Shown here piece after piece: positions 8,134 through 16,800 of a stretch of DNA of 45,623 bases. The first letter of the stretch is position 1. Every line of letters begins with the position of its first letter. The position numbers were made by a program, and so were the translations under genes. The stretch is from NCBI GenBank assembly GCA_037133095.1, contig JBAXOT010000012.1, forward strand, positions 1 through 45,623, written 5' to 3'. The DNA is from CAIMZW01 sp037133095 (GTDB taxonomy: Bacteria; Actinomycetota; Actinomycetes; Nanopelagicales; Nanopelagicaceae). Below the pieces are notes generated by a model. It was given only the letters and a program-made list of their open reading frames with translations, was not told the origin of the DNA and made no database searches.

Positions 8134-9465
8134 ATGGCTGATGAAATTCCCCGCACCGCTCGCACTCGCACCGCCAAATTGGCTTCACTTCCCCTGACTC
8201 TGGCAGGCCGCAGCGCGGTTGGGTTCGGTCGTCAACTTGTTGGCCAATCCGGTTCGATGGTCTTTGGTGAGATCCAAGAAAAGACAGCAGAACAGGTGTT
8301 TAAAGTCCTTGGCGAACTCAAGGGTGGCGCGATGAAATTCGGCCAGGCATTGTCCGTCTTTGAAGCCGCGCTACCGGAAGAGATGGCCAAGCCTTACCGC
8401 GAAACCTTGACTAAGTTACAAGAAGCAGCGCCGCCATTGCCAGCTCGAGTAGTACACAGCGTTCTTGCCAAGGAACTCGGCGAAGATTGGCGCGACAATT
8501 TTGAATCCTTCTCGGATAAACCCACCGCCTCCGCATCTATCGGTCAAGTGCACCGAGCAAAGTGGAAAGATGGCCGAGATGTTGCCGTAAAAATTCAGTA
8601 CCCAGGTGCCGCCGAGGCCTTAGTTTCTGACCTTGACCAAATCCAAAGATTTTCCAAAATTTTCCAACTCTTCATGCCAGGGCTGGAGATGAAACCTTTA
8701 TTGGAAGAGTTACGTGCTCGAATTATCGAAGAGGTTGACTATCGATACGAAGCCGAGGCGCAACAGAAATATTCCGAGGTCTATGAAAATGATCCCGATA
8801 TTGCGATTCCGAAGGTTGTCATGGCCTCAGACAAGGTACTTGTCAGTGAGTGGCTGGAAGGAATTCCCCTAGCCAGAATTATTGCCAAGGGAACCAGAGC
8901 GCAACGCAATAATGCCGGAATTAAATTAGCCAGATTCCATTTCACTTCACCTGATCGCGCGGGTTTATTACATGCAGACCCACACCCGGGAAACTTTCGA
9001 CTCCTCGAAGATGGTCGACTCGGAGTTCTGGATTTTGGTGCCGTGAATCGCCTACCCAATGGCTTCCCCGATCCGATGAAGCGATTGTTGAAGAGCGCAC
9101 TCGAAGGTGATGCAGTTGCGCTTTATGAGGGATTCAAAGCCGACGGATTTGTACTATCTGATGTTGATGTCGATCCAGCCTTGGTTTTGGAATACTTAGT
9201 TCCACTGGTTGAGCCTTTGCGCACCGAAACTTTTCGGTATTCGCGCGAGTGGCTGCGAGATCAGAGTGCTCGAGTTGGCGATCCAAGAAACCCGACCGCG
9301 AAAATCGGTTTCCAATTGAACCTCCCGCCGGAGTACGTTCTTATCCATCGAGTCACATTGGGGACCACGGGAATCTTTTGCCAATTAGAAGCCGAAGGAA
9401 ATTTCCGCGACGAAGCTCTGTCTTGGTTCCCAGAGATTGCCCCGCTGACGTTTGCGAGTAACTAG
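8134..9465 (+). CDS. ABC1/UbiB-family atypical kinase (AarF-like)
   Basis: A 443-aa protein of the ABC1 (AarF/UbiB) atypical kinase family, the position of Rv3197 in M. tuberculosis. Motifs in order: the family-specific KFGQ block (about residue 68); ASIGQVHRA, an A-rich replacement for the glycine loop; VAVKIQYPG with the ATP-binding Lys; LLHADPHPGNF catalytic loop; and LGVLDFGAV with the metal-binding Asp. Members bind ATP and support lipid or quinone metabolism; the substrate here is unknown. The start is MADEIPRT at 8134, ten bases after the ThiF-like stop codon. Its stop codon lies in the loop of a 14-bp perfect hairpin shared with the convergent whiB7 gene. Confidence 0.92.
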   Translation: MADEIPRTARTRTAKLASLPLTLAGRSAVGFGRQLVGQSGSMVFGEIQEKTAEQVFKVLGELKGGAMKFGQALSVFEAALPEEMAKPYRETLTKLQEAAPPLPARVVHSVLAKELGEDWRDNFESFSDKPTASASIGQVHRAKWKDGRDVAVKIQYPGAAEALVSDLDQIQRFSKIFQLFMPGLEMKPLLEELRARIIEEVDYRYEAEAQQKYSEVYENDPDIAIPKVVMASDKVLVSEWLEGIPLARIIAKGTRAQRNNAGIKLARFHFTSPDRAGLLHADPHPGNFRLLEDGRLGVLDFGAVNRLPNGFPDPMKRLLKSALEGDAVALYEGFKADGFVLSDVDVDPALVLEYLVPLVEPLRTETFRYSREWLRDQSARVGDPRNPTAKIGFQLNLPPEYVLIHRVTLGTTGIFCQLEAEGNFRDEALSWFPEIAPLTFASN

Positions 9466-9480
9466 CTACTCGCAAACGTC
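9447..9480. terminator. Bidirectional 14-bp perfect hairpin between the ABC1 kinase and whiB7 genes
   Basis: GACGTTTGCGAGTA (9447-9460) is exactly mirrored by TACTCGCAAACGTC (9467-9480) around a 6-nt loop carrying the kinase TAG stop. The left arm is coding sequence; the right arm starts just past the stop. It lacks a clear T-run in either direction, so it may protect both convergent transcript ends rather than terminate strongly. Confidence 0.75.
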
Positions 9481-9482
9481 AA

Positions 9483-9917
9483 TTAGGCACTGACCAACTC
9501 GTCGAGAGCTTGCATCTCAACAAGTTCAGTCATCTCTAGACCTTCAACGCGACTTGCCACACTACCCAATTCGGTGAGATCTCTAAGTCGTGGTCTGCCA
9601 GGCATCCGTTTTGCCTGTATGGGTCGACCATTATCAAAGAGCTCTCCGCCCCAAACACCGCATGGCTCCTCGCGAGATATCGCGCCGGTCAAGCACTTCT
9701 GCGCGACCGGGCATTGACCACAGAGCGACTTAGCAAAGGCGATCATTGCTGGAGTCTCGGCGAAGAAAATTTCGGGATCGACTGTGTGGCAGGGCAGGGC
9801 AAAGTTCTCGCCGTTGACCTGAGTATTGGCAGGCGCCGTGACTTCACGCAAGCCAATCTTGGCATCTGGCCCTTCGGACCAGCCTGGTACTAACAGTTCA
9901 CTAAAGAGAACAGTCAT
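9483..9917 (-). CDS. whiB7: WhiB7 (WblC) redox-type transcription regulator of antibiotic response
   Basis: A 144-aa WhiB protein. The [4Fe-4S] cysteines are C43, C66, C69 and C75 (C-x22-C-x2-C-x5-C). A GVWGG turn that contacts the primary sigma factor follows, then a basic AT-hook-like MPGRPRLRD. The LPCH...DP...FAETPA block matches mycobacterial WhiB7 closely, and the gene lies between ABC1 kinase and uvrD2, as in M. tuberculosis. WhiB7 activates intrinsic drug-resistance genes and itself. Oddities: the mycobacterial EPWGVWGG reads EPCGVWGG here, giving a fifth cysteine, and a ~30-residue acidic tail follows the AT hook. The start is ATG 9917 with GGAGG just upstream. An upstream ORF and attenuator control it. 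Confidence 0.93.
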   Translation of the reverse strand: MTVLFSELLVPGWSEGPDAKIGLREVTAPANTQVNGENFALPCHTVDPEIFFAETPAMIAFAKSLCGQCPVAQKCLTGAISREEPCGVWGGELFDNGRPIQAKRMPGRPRLRDLTELGSVASRVEGLEMTELVEMQALDELVSA

Positions 9918-9965
9918 GGTTCCCACCTCCGTTTTCATCTCTCTCGATTGTGCTTCGTTGTTTGA

Positions 9966-9996
9966 GTTGCGGAAATAAATCTGTTGCGGAAATAAA
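9966..9996. repeat. 14-nt direct repeat in the whiB7 leader
   Basis: GTTGCGGAAATAAA occurs at 9966-9979 and 9983-9996 (plus-strand reading), 17 nt apart, between the attenuator hairpin and the whiB7 ribosome site. The copy nearer the hairpin contributes to its U-run. Confidence 0.8.
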
Positions 9997-10029
9997 AAAG
10001 ACCGCTAAATCCGATGTGGATTTGCGGCC
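9994..10029 (-). terminator. Attenuator terminator in the whiB7 5' leader
   Basis: On the minus strand GGCCGCAAATCC (10018-10029) pairs with GGATTTAGCGGTC (10000-10012) around a 5-nt loop, with one bulge and one G-U pair, followed by six U residues. It starts 19 nt after the leader-ORF stop codon and ends about 75 nt before the whiB7 start codon. This is the position of the regulated terminator known for whiB7/wblC leaders. Confidence 0.82.
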
Positions 10030-10048
10030 TTTGGCTTCTCTCTCGGGG

Positions 10049-10237
10049 TTAATCGATTGAGTTCCAAACTCCGCGGTATCCGTAACCGGTGAACTTTTGA
10101 GTTGTGTAATTGGCGAAATTGGCTGCATTTGGGCTGACAAAACGATGGTTAGCGCCGAGCCAAGATGTTGCCGGGACGGTCAATGAGGCAAATGCCGGCA
10201 TGGCAAAGGCGGCGTCAATGCGATGTGATGAAAACAT
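10049..10237 (-). CDS. whiB7 leader peptide (uORF), 62 aa
   Basis: A 62-codon ORF starting MFSSHRIDAAFAMPAF and ending GYRGVWNSID, with a near-perfect ribosome site (AAGGAGG, 7 nt before ATG 10237). It fills most of the 439-nt gap between uvrD2 and whiB7 and stops 19 nt before the attenuator hairpin. In actinobacterial whiB7/wblC leaders, a translated uORF couples ribosome stalling by translation-targeting drugs to anti-termination. This ORF has the right place, strand and ribosome site for that role. The peptide resembles no protein I know, and no stalling motif is obvious. Just before it the minus strand carries an AT-rich tract (AATTTAATTA) next to TTGCCT, possibly a WhiB7-responsive promoter. 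Confidence 0.75.
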   Translation of the reverse strand: MFSSHRIDAAFAMPAFASLTVPATSWLGANHRFVSPNAANFANYTTQKFTGYGYRGVWNSID

Positions 10238-10356
10238 TGAACGTCCTCCTTCTTTCAATCTCTCGCAGTTAGGCACTCGCCTACTTACCCATATCCATTA
10301 CAGATATTGAAGGTGAAGCGTAATTGATAGTGCAGGAAAGAGGCAACCTAATTAAA

Positions 10357-12018
10357 TTAGGCCGGAAAGGCAGCCAAAAACGGGCTAGGTGTCCCCGATG
10401 ATGACAAGTGGACCTCAGATTTTGCTCGCGTTATTCCTACGTAAAAGAGTCGGCGCTCTTCGTCAATATCGTTACCCAGCGGTAACAAGCCGTCATTGAC
10501 CCCAACCAAGAAGACGTAATCCCATTCCAATCCTTTTGCCCCGTGCAGAGTCGTCAGAACCACGCCAGGAAGAATTGGCGGATTGTTCTGTTCGGCCCGA
10601 TCTTCTAATTCGCGCAAGAGCGTGCGCATGGATGTGGCGCCTTCGGCTTTTAATTGGCGTGCCAACCTCAGAAACGCAACCACAAAATCGCTCTGACCAA
10701 ATGGATTGAGTACTGAGACCAAATCCTGATACCAATCGCCTTCCTCTGAAGGCAGAACGGAAGCACTCCGAATAACTCTCATCGCATCTTTCACGTCAAC
10801 GCGTTCGAAGAAGCGTTCCGCACTTCGGATCTGCGTCTCGATATTGCGCGATAAGAGTTCTTGCTCGAAAGCCACCAATTGCGCATTTGTCCGAGCCAGA
10901 ATCGCGATCTCCACCGACTCGCCATGTAGTCCCAATGGTTTAGGTGAAGCCGTTTTCAACTTCACAATAGCGGCGACAACTTCTCGGACTTCCTCATTGG
11001 ATGAATCAAATTTTCTGACGAGCGGCTTTGCTCCATGGCTGCGCATGGAGCTCAGCTCTAATCCGCTGACTGCATGGAGATTTCCCTGACGTAAAACATT
11101 ATTCGCCGAGTTGATGATCTCTGGTGTGGAGCGATAACCACGTGTTAGGCGAACGACTTTTGCCTGCGGAAAACGTTTGGGGAAGGTGAGCAAAAATCCA
11201 GAAGAGGCGCCGGCAAATGAATAAATAGTCTGAGCCGCATCACCCACAACACAAATCTCTTCCCGATTGCCAAGCCACAAATTTAATAATCTTTGCTGAA
11301 GCGGTGACACGTCCTGATATTCATCAACCGTGAAGTAGCGGTATTGATCCCGAATGCGTTCTCGGACATCTCGGTCTTCTTCCAACATTCCAACTGTCAA
11401 CAGCAATACATCTTCAAAATCGATTGTGCGTTCTTGCAATTTTAATGTTTCATAGGCTTGGTAAATTTTCGCCACATCTTCCAGATTGGACCGTTCTGGT
11501 TTGTTATTCGGCAGCCGAACTGTTCGACCAATCGCGAGCGCCGAGTTCACATACTCGTCGGCTGGAATTTCCAAGACTTTTGCCCACTCAATTTCACTTG
11601 CTAGGTCTCGAAGCACTCCGGACTGAGGGGCAATGGAAACATCAGAGCGATTAATTGCTTCACCAATAAAACCTGATTTGGAAGTCAAGAGAGCTGGAAA
11701 ACTTCCACCGAAAGAATATGGCCAGAAATACATCAATTGTTTAAGGGCCGCCGAGTGAAAGGTGCGAGCAGCGGCATTCGGAATACCTAGTCCGCGCAAT
11801 CGGACTCGCATTTCGCCAGCCGCACGAGCTGTAAATGTGAGCGCGAGGGTTTTGCTCGCGTCCGTAACTCCAGATTCGACCGCATAAGCGATCCGATGGG
11901 TGATAACTCGAGTCTTTCCAGTCCCCGCCCCTGCAATGACGCAAACTGGCCCACGAATGGCAATGACCGCCTCGCGTTGTTCTTCATCGAGGCCCTGCAG
12001 GATTTCCTCTAACGCCAC
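10357..12018 (-). CDS. uvrD2: UvrD2-like SF1A DNA helicase, C-terminally short
   Basis: A 553-aa superfamily 1A helicase. Walker A is AGAGTGKT (residues ~29-36), Walker B VDEYQDVS, then GDAAQTIYSFAGA, TLHGAKGLEWD and EERRLFYVGITRAK. Position next to whiB7 and nudC matches M. tuberculosis uvrD2 (Rv3198c, about 700 aa). That protein also has an HRDC domain and a tetracysteine zinc module after the motor. Here the protein stops at SPFLAAFPA, right after the motor, so both are missing. The start is GTG 12018, inside the nudC 3' end (10-nt overlap), so translation is probably coupled. It should unwind DNA 3'-5' in repair. Confidence 0.9.
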   Translation of the reverse strand: MALEEILQGLDEEQREAVIAIRGPVCVIAGAGTGKTRVITHRIAYAVESGVTDASKTLALTFTARAAGEMRVRLRGLGIPNAAARTFHSAALKQLMYFWPYSFGGSFPALLTSKSGFIGEAINRSDVSIAPQSGVLRDLASEIEWAKVLEIPADEYVNSALAIGRTVRLPNNKPERSNLEDVAKIYQAYETLKLQERTIDFEDVLLLTVGMLEEDRDVRERIRDQYRYFTVDEYQDVSPLQQRLLNLWLGNREEICVVGDAAQTIYSFAGASSGFLLTFPKRFPQAKVVRLTRGYRSTPEIINSANNVLRQGNLHAVSGLELSSMRSHGAKPLVRKFDSSNEEVREVVAAIVKLKTASPKPLGLHGESVEIAILARTNAQLVAFEQELLSRNIETQIRSAERFFERVDVKDAMRVIRSASVLPSEEGDWYQDLVSVLNPFGQSDFVVAFLRLARQLKAEGATSMRTLLRELEDRAEQNNPPILPGVVLTTLHGAKGLEWDYVFLVGVNDGLLPLGNDIDEERRLFYVGITRAKSEVHLSSSGTPSPFLAAFPA

Positions 12019-12983
12019 GCTTGCCCGCCACGGAGATCGCGCTGATGATTAACACCATACCAAGCCTCGATCATCTTTCGGGCCACACTAATGCTCGGTG
12101 GCAACAGCAGTTCTTGGCGGTGAATAGCATCGCGCATCCCGTCCCGGCTGTACCAACGGATTTCTTCGATCTCTTCGCCATCAGGTCTAGCATCTTGCGG
12201 ATTCGTCGTTACTGCTTGAAAAGCGATCATCAGCGAGGCTGGGAATGGCCAAGGTTGAGAACCGAGATAATAAATTTCAGAGGCAATCACGCCCGCTTCC
12301 TCTTGCACTTCACGGATAACACATTGTTCGAACGATTCACCAGGCTCGACGAAGCCAGCAAAAGTTGAGAACCGATTTTCTGGCCACACTTTCTGTCGAC
12401 CCAAAAGAATGCGATCTCGGTCATCTTTTATTAACACGATGATCGCCGGATCATTTCGCGGATAGTGCTCGGACTCATCGACCAAGCATTTTCGAACCGA
12501 GCCACCTGCGGCAGAGACCGTGATGCCCCCACATTGCGGACAACGTTGATGCTTGTGATGCCAATTGGCCAGAGCTTGGGTATGAACTGCCAGGCCATTT
12601 TCTAAATCCGGCAGAAATGCACCCAACTCTCGCAACGTGAGATATTGCGGAAATATCTCAATATCAGGGCAATCGCCACACCAAGCGAAATATGGTTGTT
12701 CACCATCGACGCCAAGAAAGAATCGTTCACCAAATTCAAAAGAGTCAGATGCGGTTAACTCCTTCACCTGAGCCGGAGTCAAGAAATCAAGGGCAATCTG
12801 CTCGGTACTTGATGCAATAGTCCGAAATTTCCCGGCTGAGAAATGCAAGATTCGAGCATTGGTCCACATCTGACTTAATTTTTCCGAGTCAGTTCGCAGA
12901 TGGCCGGCGCGATCAATGGCGGCTCTGGACAGCGGCAATTGGAGCAAACTGGGCTTGGCCGGGACTTTATCTTCTGACATCAC
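12009..12983 (-). CDS. nudC: NudC-type NAD(H) pyrophosphatase (Nudix)
   Basis: A 324-aa Nudix hydrolase of the NudC class, cleaving NAD(H) to NMN(H) and AMP and removing NAD caps from RNA in studied members. Features in order: an N-terminal domain to ~135; a zinc-ribbon segment with CPQC and one further Cys; YPRNDPAIIVL; a complete Nudix box beginning GFVEPGESF and ending REVQEEAGV; and the NudC-specific SQPWPFP motif. The zinc site shows three obvious cysteines, so the fourth ligand is unclear. GTG 12983 lies 6 nt after a -10-like TAGGGT, suggesting a leaderless transcript; ATG 12980 is the alternative start. It overlaps uvrD2 by 10 nt as an operon. Confidence 0.92.
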   Translation of the reverse strand: MMSEDKVPAKPSLLQLPLSRAAIDRAGHLRTDSEKLSQMWTNARILHFSAGKFRTIASSTEQIALDFLTPAQVKELTASDSFEFGERFFLGVDGEQPYFAWCGDCPDIEIFPQYLTLRELGAFLPDLENGLAVHTQALANWHHKHQRCPQCGGITVSAAGGSVRKCLVDESEHYPRNDPAIIVLIKDDRDRILLGRQKVWPENRFSTFAGFVEPGESFEQCVIREVQEEAGVIASEIYYLGSQPWPFPASLMIAFQAVTTNPQDARPDGEEIEEIRWYSRDGMRDAIHRQELLLPPSISVARKMIEAWYGVNHQRDLRGGQAWR

Positions 12984-13002
12984 GAGCCGACCCTACTAGC
13001 CT
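12974..13002. promoter_or_regulatory. Back-to-back promoters between nudC and the EEP gene
   Basis: Plus strand: CTGACA (12974-12979), 17-nt spacer, TAGCCT (12997-13002), then 6 nt to GTG 13009. Minus strand: TAGGGT (12995-12990), then 6 nt to GTG 12983, with only a weak -35. Both give leaderless geometry, and the plus -35 lies inside the nudC coding region. Confidence 0.55.
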
Positions 13003-13008
13003 GTGATT

Positions 13009-13878
13009 GTGAAGGTAACATCATGGAATCTGCTCCATGGCCAGACCATTCCTCCGGGGCTGACTGCCAACTCGGAGGTCGCCGAGAAGTTCACCCAAGA
13101 GCAACTTCTTACGGCAATTGCCCAGCGCTTGACCAGCGATGTAGTCGGCTTGCAAGAGGTAGATGAAGCCCAACCTCGTTCCGAAGGACACTCCCAGGTC
13201 CAAAGCATTGCGAAACAGATGGGCGCTGCCTATTGGGGATACGCCAAAACCGTGATTGGCACCCCAGGTGAAGAGTGGCGAAAACTAGAGCCTGAAGAAC
13301 GAATCATCGAAACCCAGTCCAGCCACAATGACGAGCAATCCCCGGTGCCGTCCTATGGCATTGGACTGATCTCACGAATTCCCGTTGTGGCTTGGCATCG
13401 CATGGAATTGGGTCGATCAAAGGTGGGGTTGCCCCTGGCTTTTCCATCCGAGCGCGGCGTGAAATTAATCTATGTCAGAGATGAACCACGAACCGCGCTG
13501 GCTGCGCAATTGGCGAATGGCTACACCGTTGCAGTCACCCATCTCTCTTTTGTTCCGTTCGTCAATATCTATCAATTGTGGAAAGTGCAACGGTGGCTGA
13601 GACGACTTCCCGGTAAATCAATTCTGATGGGCGACTTAAACCTGCCTTTCAATATTCCTATCAAAGTCTCACGCTGGAAATCAAAAGTCGCCTGCAACAC
13701 TTACCCATCATGGGGTCCCAAAATTCAGTTCGACTACATACTCACCTACGAAAATTTAGCCACTGCAATTGCCAAGCTCGCGCCAAGTGAGATTTCGATC
13801 AGTGATCACTTGCCCATAACTGTTGAGTTTGTGGAATCTAGATTTGGGAAAGAATCGCCTTCAATTGATCTTCATTAA
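13009..13878 (+). CDS. Endonuclease/exonuclease/phosphatase (EEP) family protein
   Basis: A protein of about 289 aa of the EEP (DNase I-like) fold. Visible motifs: VTSWNLLHG with the metal-site Asn near the start, VVGLQEVD with the catalytic Glu, VTHLSF with a His, MGDLNLP (Asp/Asn pair) and the C-terminal SDHLPI Asp-His. It could be a nuclease or a phosphoesterase; the substrate is not visible. I use GTG 13009, which gives the typical KVTSWNLLHG start and lies 6 nt after a TAGCCT -10; GTG 13003 would add two residues. Its last 41 bases overlap the convergent adnB 3' end. Confidence 0.82.
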   Translation: MKVTSWNLLHGQTIPPGLTANSEVAEKFTQEQLLTAIAQRLTSDVVGLQEVDEAQPRSEGHSQVQSIAKQMGAAYWGYAKTVIGTPGEEWRKLEPEERIIETQSSHNDEQSPVPSYGIGLISRIPVVAWHRMELGRSKVGLPLAFPSERGVKLIYVRDEPRTALAAQLANGYTVAVTHLSFVPFVNIYQLWKVQRWLRRLPGKSILMGDLNLPFNIPIKVSRWKSKVACNTYPSWGPKIQFDYILTYENLATAIAKLAPSEISISDHLPITVEFVESRFGKESPSIDLH

Positions 13879-16800
13879 AGATATCCGCGGGATGAACGGT
13901 TTTATTGGCTCCCACATAATGGAAAGCGGCGCTGATATTTTGCAATGGGATAGCGAACAGTTTGGAAAAGGCGAGTCGGTACATCGCCAATTGAATGGCA
14001 GCCGAGGCTAGATCTTCTCCCTCCTTCTCGCGACCAGTCTTCCAGTCAACGATTTCATAATTCTCGCCGGCTTGGTAAACTGCATCTATCCGGCCACGAA
14101 GCAAAATGCCATCCAGCATCGTTTCAAAGGGAACTTCAACCGCAACCGGAGTGCGATCCGCCCAATCACTGGCCAGCCACTGCGCCTGCAACTCGTTCAG
14201 CGGGATTTCGTCGAACATCGGAATCGGATGGGGATCCAGGAACTCATCTTCGATAAGCACTGGTGAAACAAATTTCCGCTCGACCCAAGCATGAAAGGCC
14301 GTGCCACGCCTGGCATATTTATCAATGTGATTCGGCATCGGCCGGCGAATGTTCACGGCAAACTCGAGTGGATCTTCTTTCAATTGAATAAGTGAAGAGA
14401 CGGATAGTCGGGAAGGTAGATAGACCTTCGCGGGGTCCCGGCGGCGAGTGGCTTCGGCAATTATTGCCTGGGCATCTTCTGCGAGCGATCGGTGAATATC
14501 ATCGAGCGAACCGAAATCAATCTGGTCCAGGTCCAATGGCTGTGCGGACGACACTAATTCTGCGCTCTGAAGAATCGCTTCGCGCCTTGAATTCACTCGG
14601 GGCCAAGCACCGCTCTTTGGGTTCTCTCGAGCGGGATTTGTTCCGTCAGGTTTCTCCAGCGGGGTTGATTCACGATCAGGATTGAGAAGTAACTCTTCCT
14701 CGACTACCCATTGGTAGAGCGTGCTTGGATCAACTGGTTTATCGCCGGTGCGAAACCATGAGGTCGTTACGATGAGGTGTTTTTTGGCCCGCGTGAACGC
14801 CACATATGCCAAACGCAATTCTTCTAGGTTGCGCAACGCATTCCATTGATCGTCATATTCATCCAGCGCTTTCTTGATCTTTGCGGCTTTAACGCCCTCG
14901 CTTGATGAAGGGAAGGTGAAGTCCACGAGTTGGTCCCGATCTCCGCGCAAGGCAACGGGGAGCGAACCAACATTCTTGGTCCAGTTATCAGAAGTCTTAC
15001 CGCTGCTGGGAAAGTTAGCTTTCGCAAGCCCTGGAACCGCGACGTGATCCCATTCCAAACCTTTGGCTTGGTGGATGGTTAAAATTTGAATAGCCGCATG
15101 ATTGATATCGATGGATATCGGCTTTAGCCCGCCCTCTTCACTATCGGCTACTTCCAGCCATCGAAGAAAAGCGGCAAGCGAGCCGCCAGTCCGGGCAAAC
15201 TTGGCTGCCTCATCAATAAATTTATCAAGATGGCGCCGGCCACTCTTCCATCCGTCTCGAACCAATACTTCGACACCCAGATTAAGAAAATCTTCGGCTT
15301 CAGAGATGGCATCGATGATCGAGCCACCGAGGGAGCGACGAAAATACTGCAACTGGGCGGCAAAATTCTTAAGTCGTCCAAGACCTTCGGTGGTGAATTC
15401 CACAACCTGAGCGGTGTGAATTACCTCCATCGCATCGATGATTGAACCCAATGGAAAATCTTCATTCTCCATCGTGGAACTTTGGGCGGTCAATAAGATT
15501 TCCTCTACCTTGTTGGTTCGATTCTTTCCGGCCTCCCGGCCAAGTCCGGCCGCAAAAGAACCCAACGCGGCTAGGTCTTTTGCGCCAAGGTTCAGCAGTG
15601 GACCAGTAAGAAGGCGCACCATAGAACTGCCCGCATCAGGAAAAATCGCAACCCGCAGCAGAGCGATGATGTCGGCTATTTCAGGTAGGTGTATGAGACC
15701 TGCAATGCCAACCACTTCTACTGGCAGGCCGCGATCGCGCAAAGCCTCTTCGATACTTTCGAATTGCGATCTGGTTCGAGCCAAAACGGCAAAGGTCGAA
15801 CGATCTTTCTCTGGTTGTGCAATTCTGACGGGATCGTGCCAGGCGTCATAGAACTCTTCAGCAATGTACTTCGCCTCTTCGCTCATTGTTTCTAGCAGCG
15901 CACTCTTCACCAATCCGGTGCCCGCGCCGGGGCGTAATCGAAGCCGATCGACCGAGAAGGAGAGCTGGTGACGCTCACCGATTTCATCAATAATTCGATT
16001 GGCAACCGACAAAATTTGTTGGTCGTTGCGCCAGGTCGTCAACAATTTATACGTGGCAACGGATTGACCTTCTGCCGCCGGAAAATTTGCTGCAAAAGTC
16101 CCTAGCGTCTCTGGGCTGGCGCTGCGCCAGCCATAAATCGCCTGGTTTGGGTCGCCGACGGCAGTGACGGGATGACCGGAACCAAATAAATGAGAGAGAA
16201 AACGAACTTGGCTGTACGAAGTGTCTTGGTATTCATCAAGCAGGACGACTTTGAATCTCGAGCGTTCAATAGCGCCAATCTCTGAGAATTGCGCGACGAG
16301 TTTGGCAGCCAGACTCATTTGGTCGTTGAAAGAGAGCGTGCCATTTCGGAAATTTGCGTCGTCTAGAGCTGCGACCATTGGCAAGATAGAAATCCGTTCT
16401 TGCAACGTGGCAATTGCTCGACGAACTTCTGGATTACCCCCGATGGTCATTGTTTCGTACTCGGAAAAGCGATCATCCAAGTAGGCGCGAAGTCGCTCGA
16501 TACTTTGATCGTGTTCGCCAAGTTGGCCGGAAAGTTTCTGAACCGAAGAGATGACGGTATTGAGTGAATGGTCGATATCGTATGTCAAATTATCAAAATT
16601 GCTGACAATCGAGTGTGCAATTTGCCATGCCGTTGATTCGCTGACCGGATCGCTGTCGGCATCAATACCCATTCGGATGGCGTGCTCGCTCAATACTCGA
16701 CCCGCGTAAGAATGATAGGTCGAGACCGATGCGCTCAGGTCAGGGTGCGAGCCATCCGCATTGCTGGGCAACAATCCCGATTGATGGAGCAAGCGCAGTC

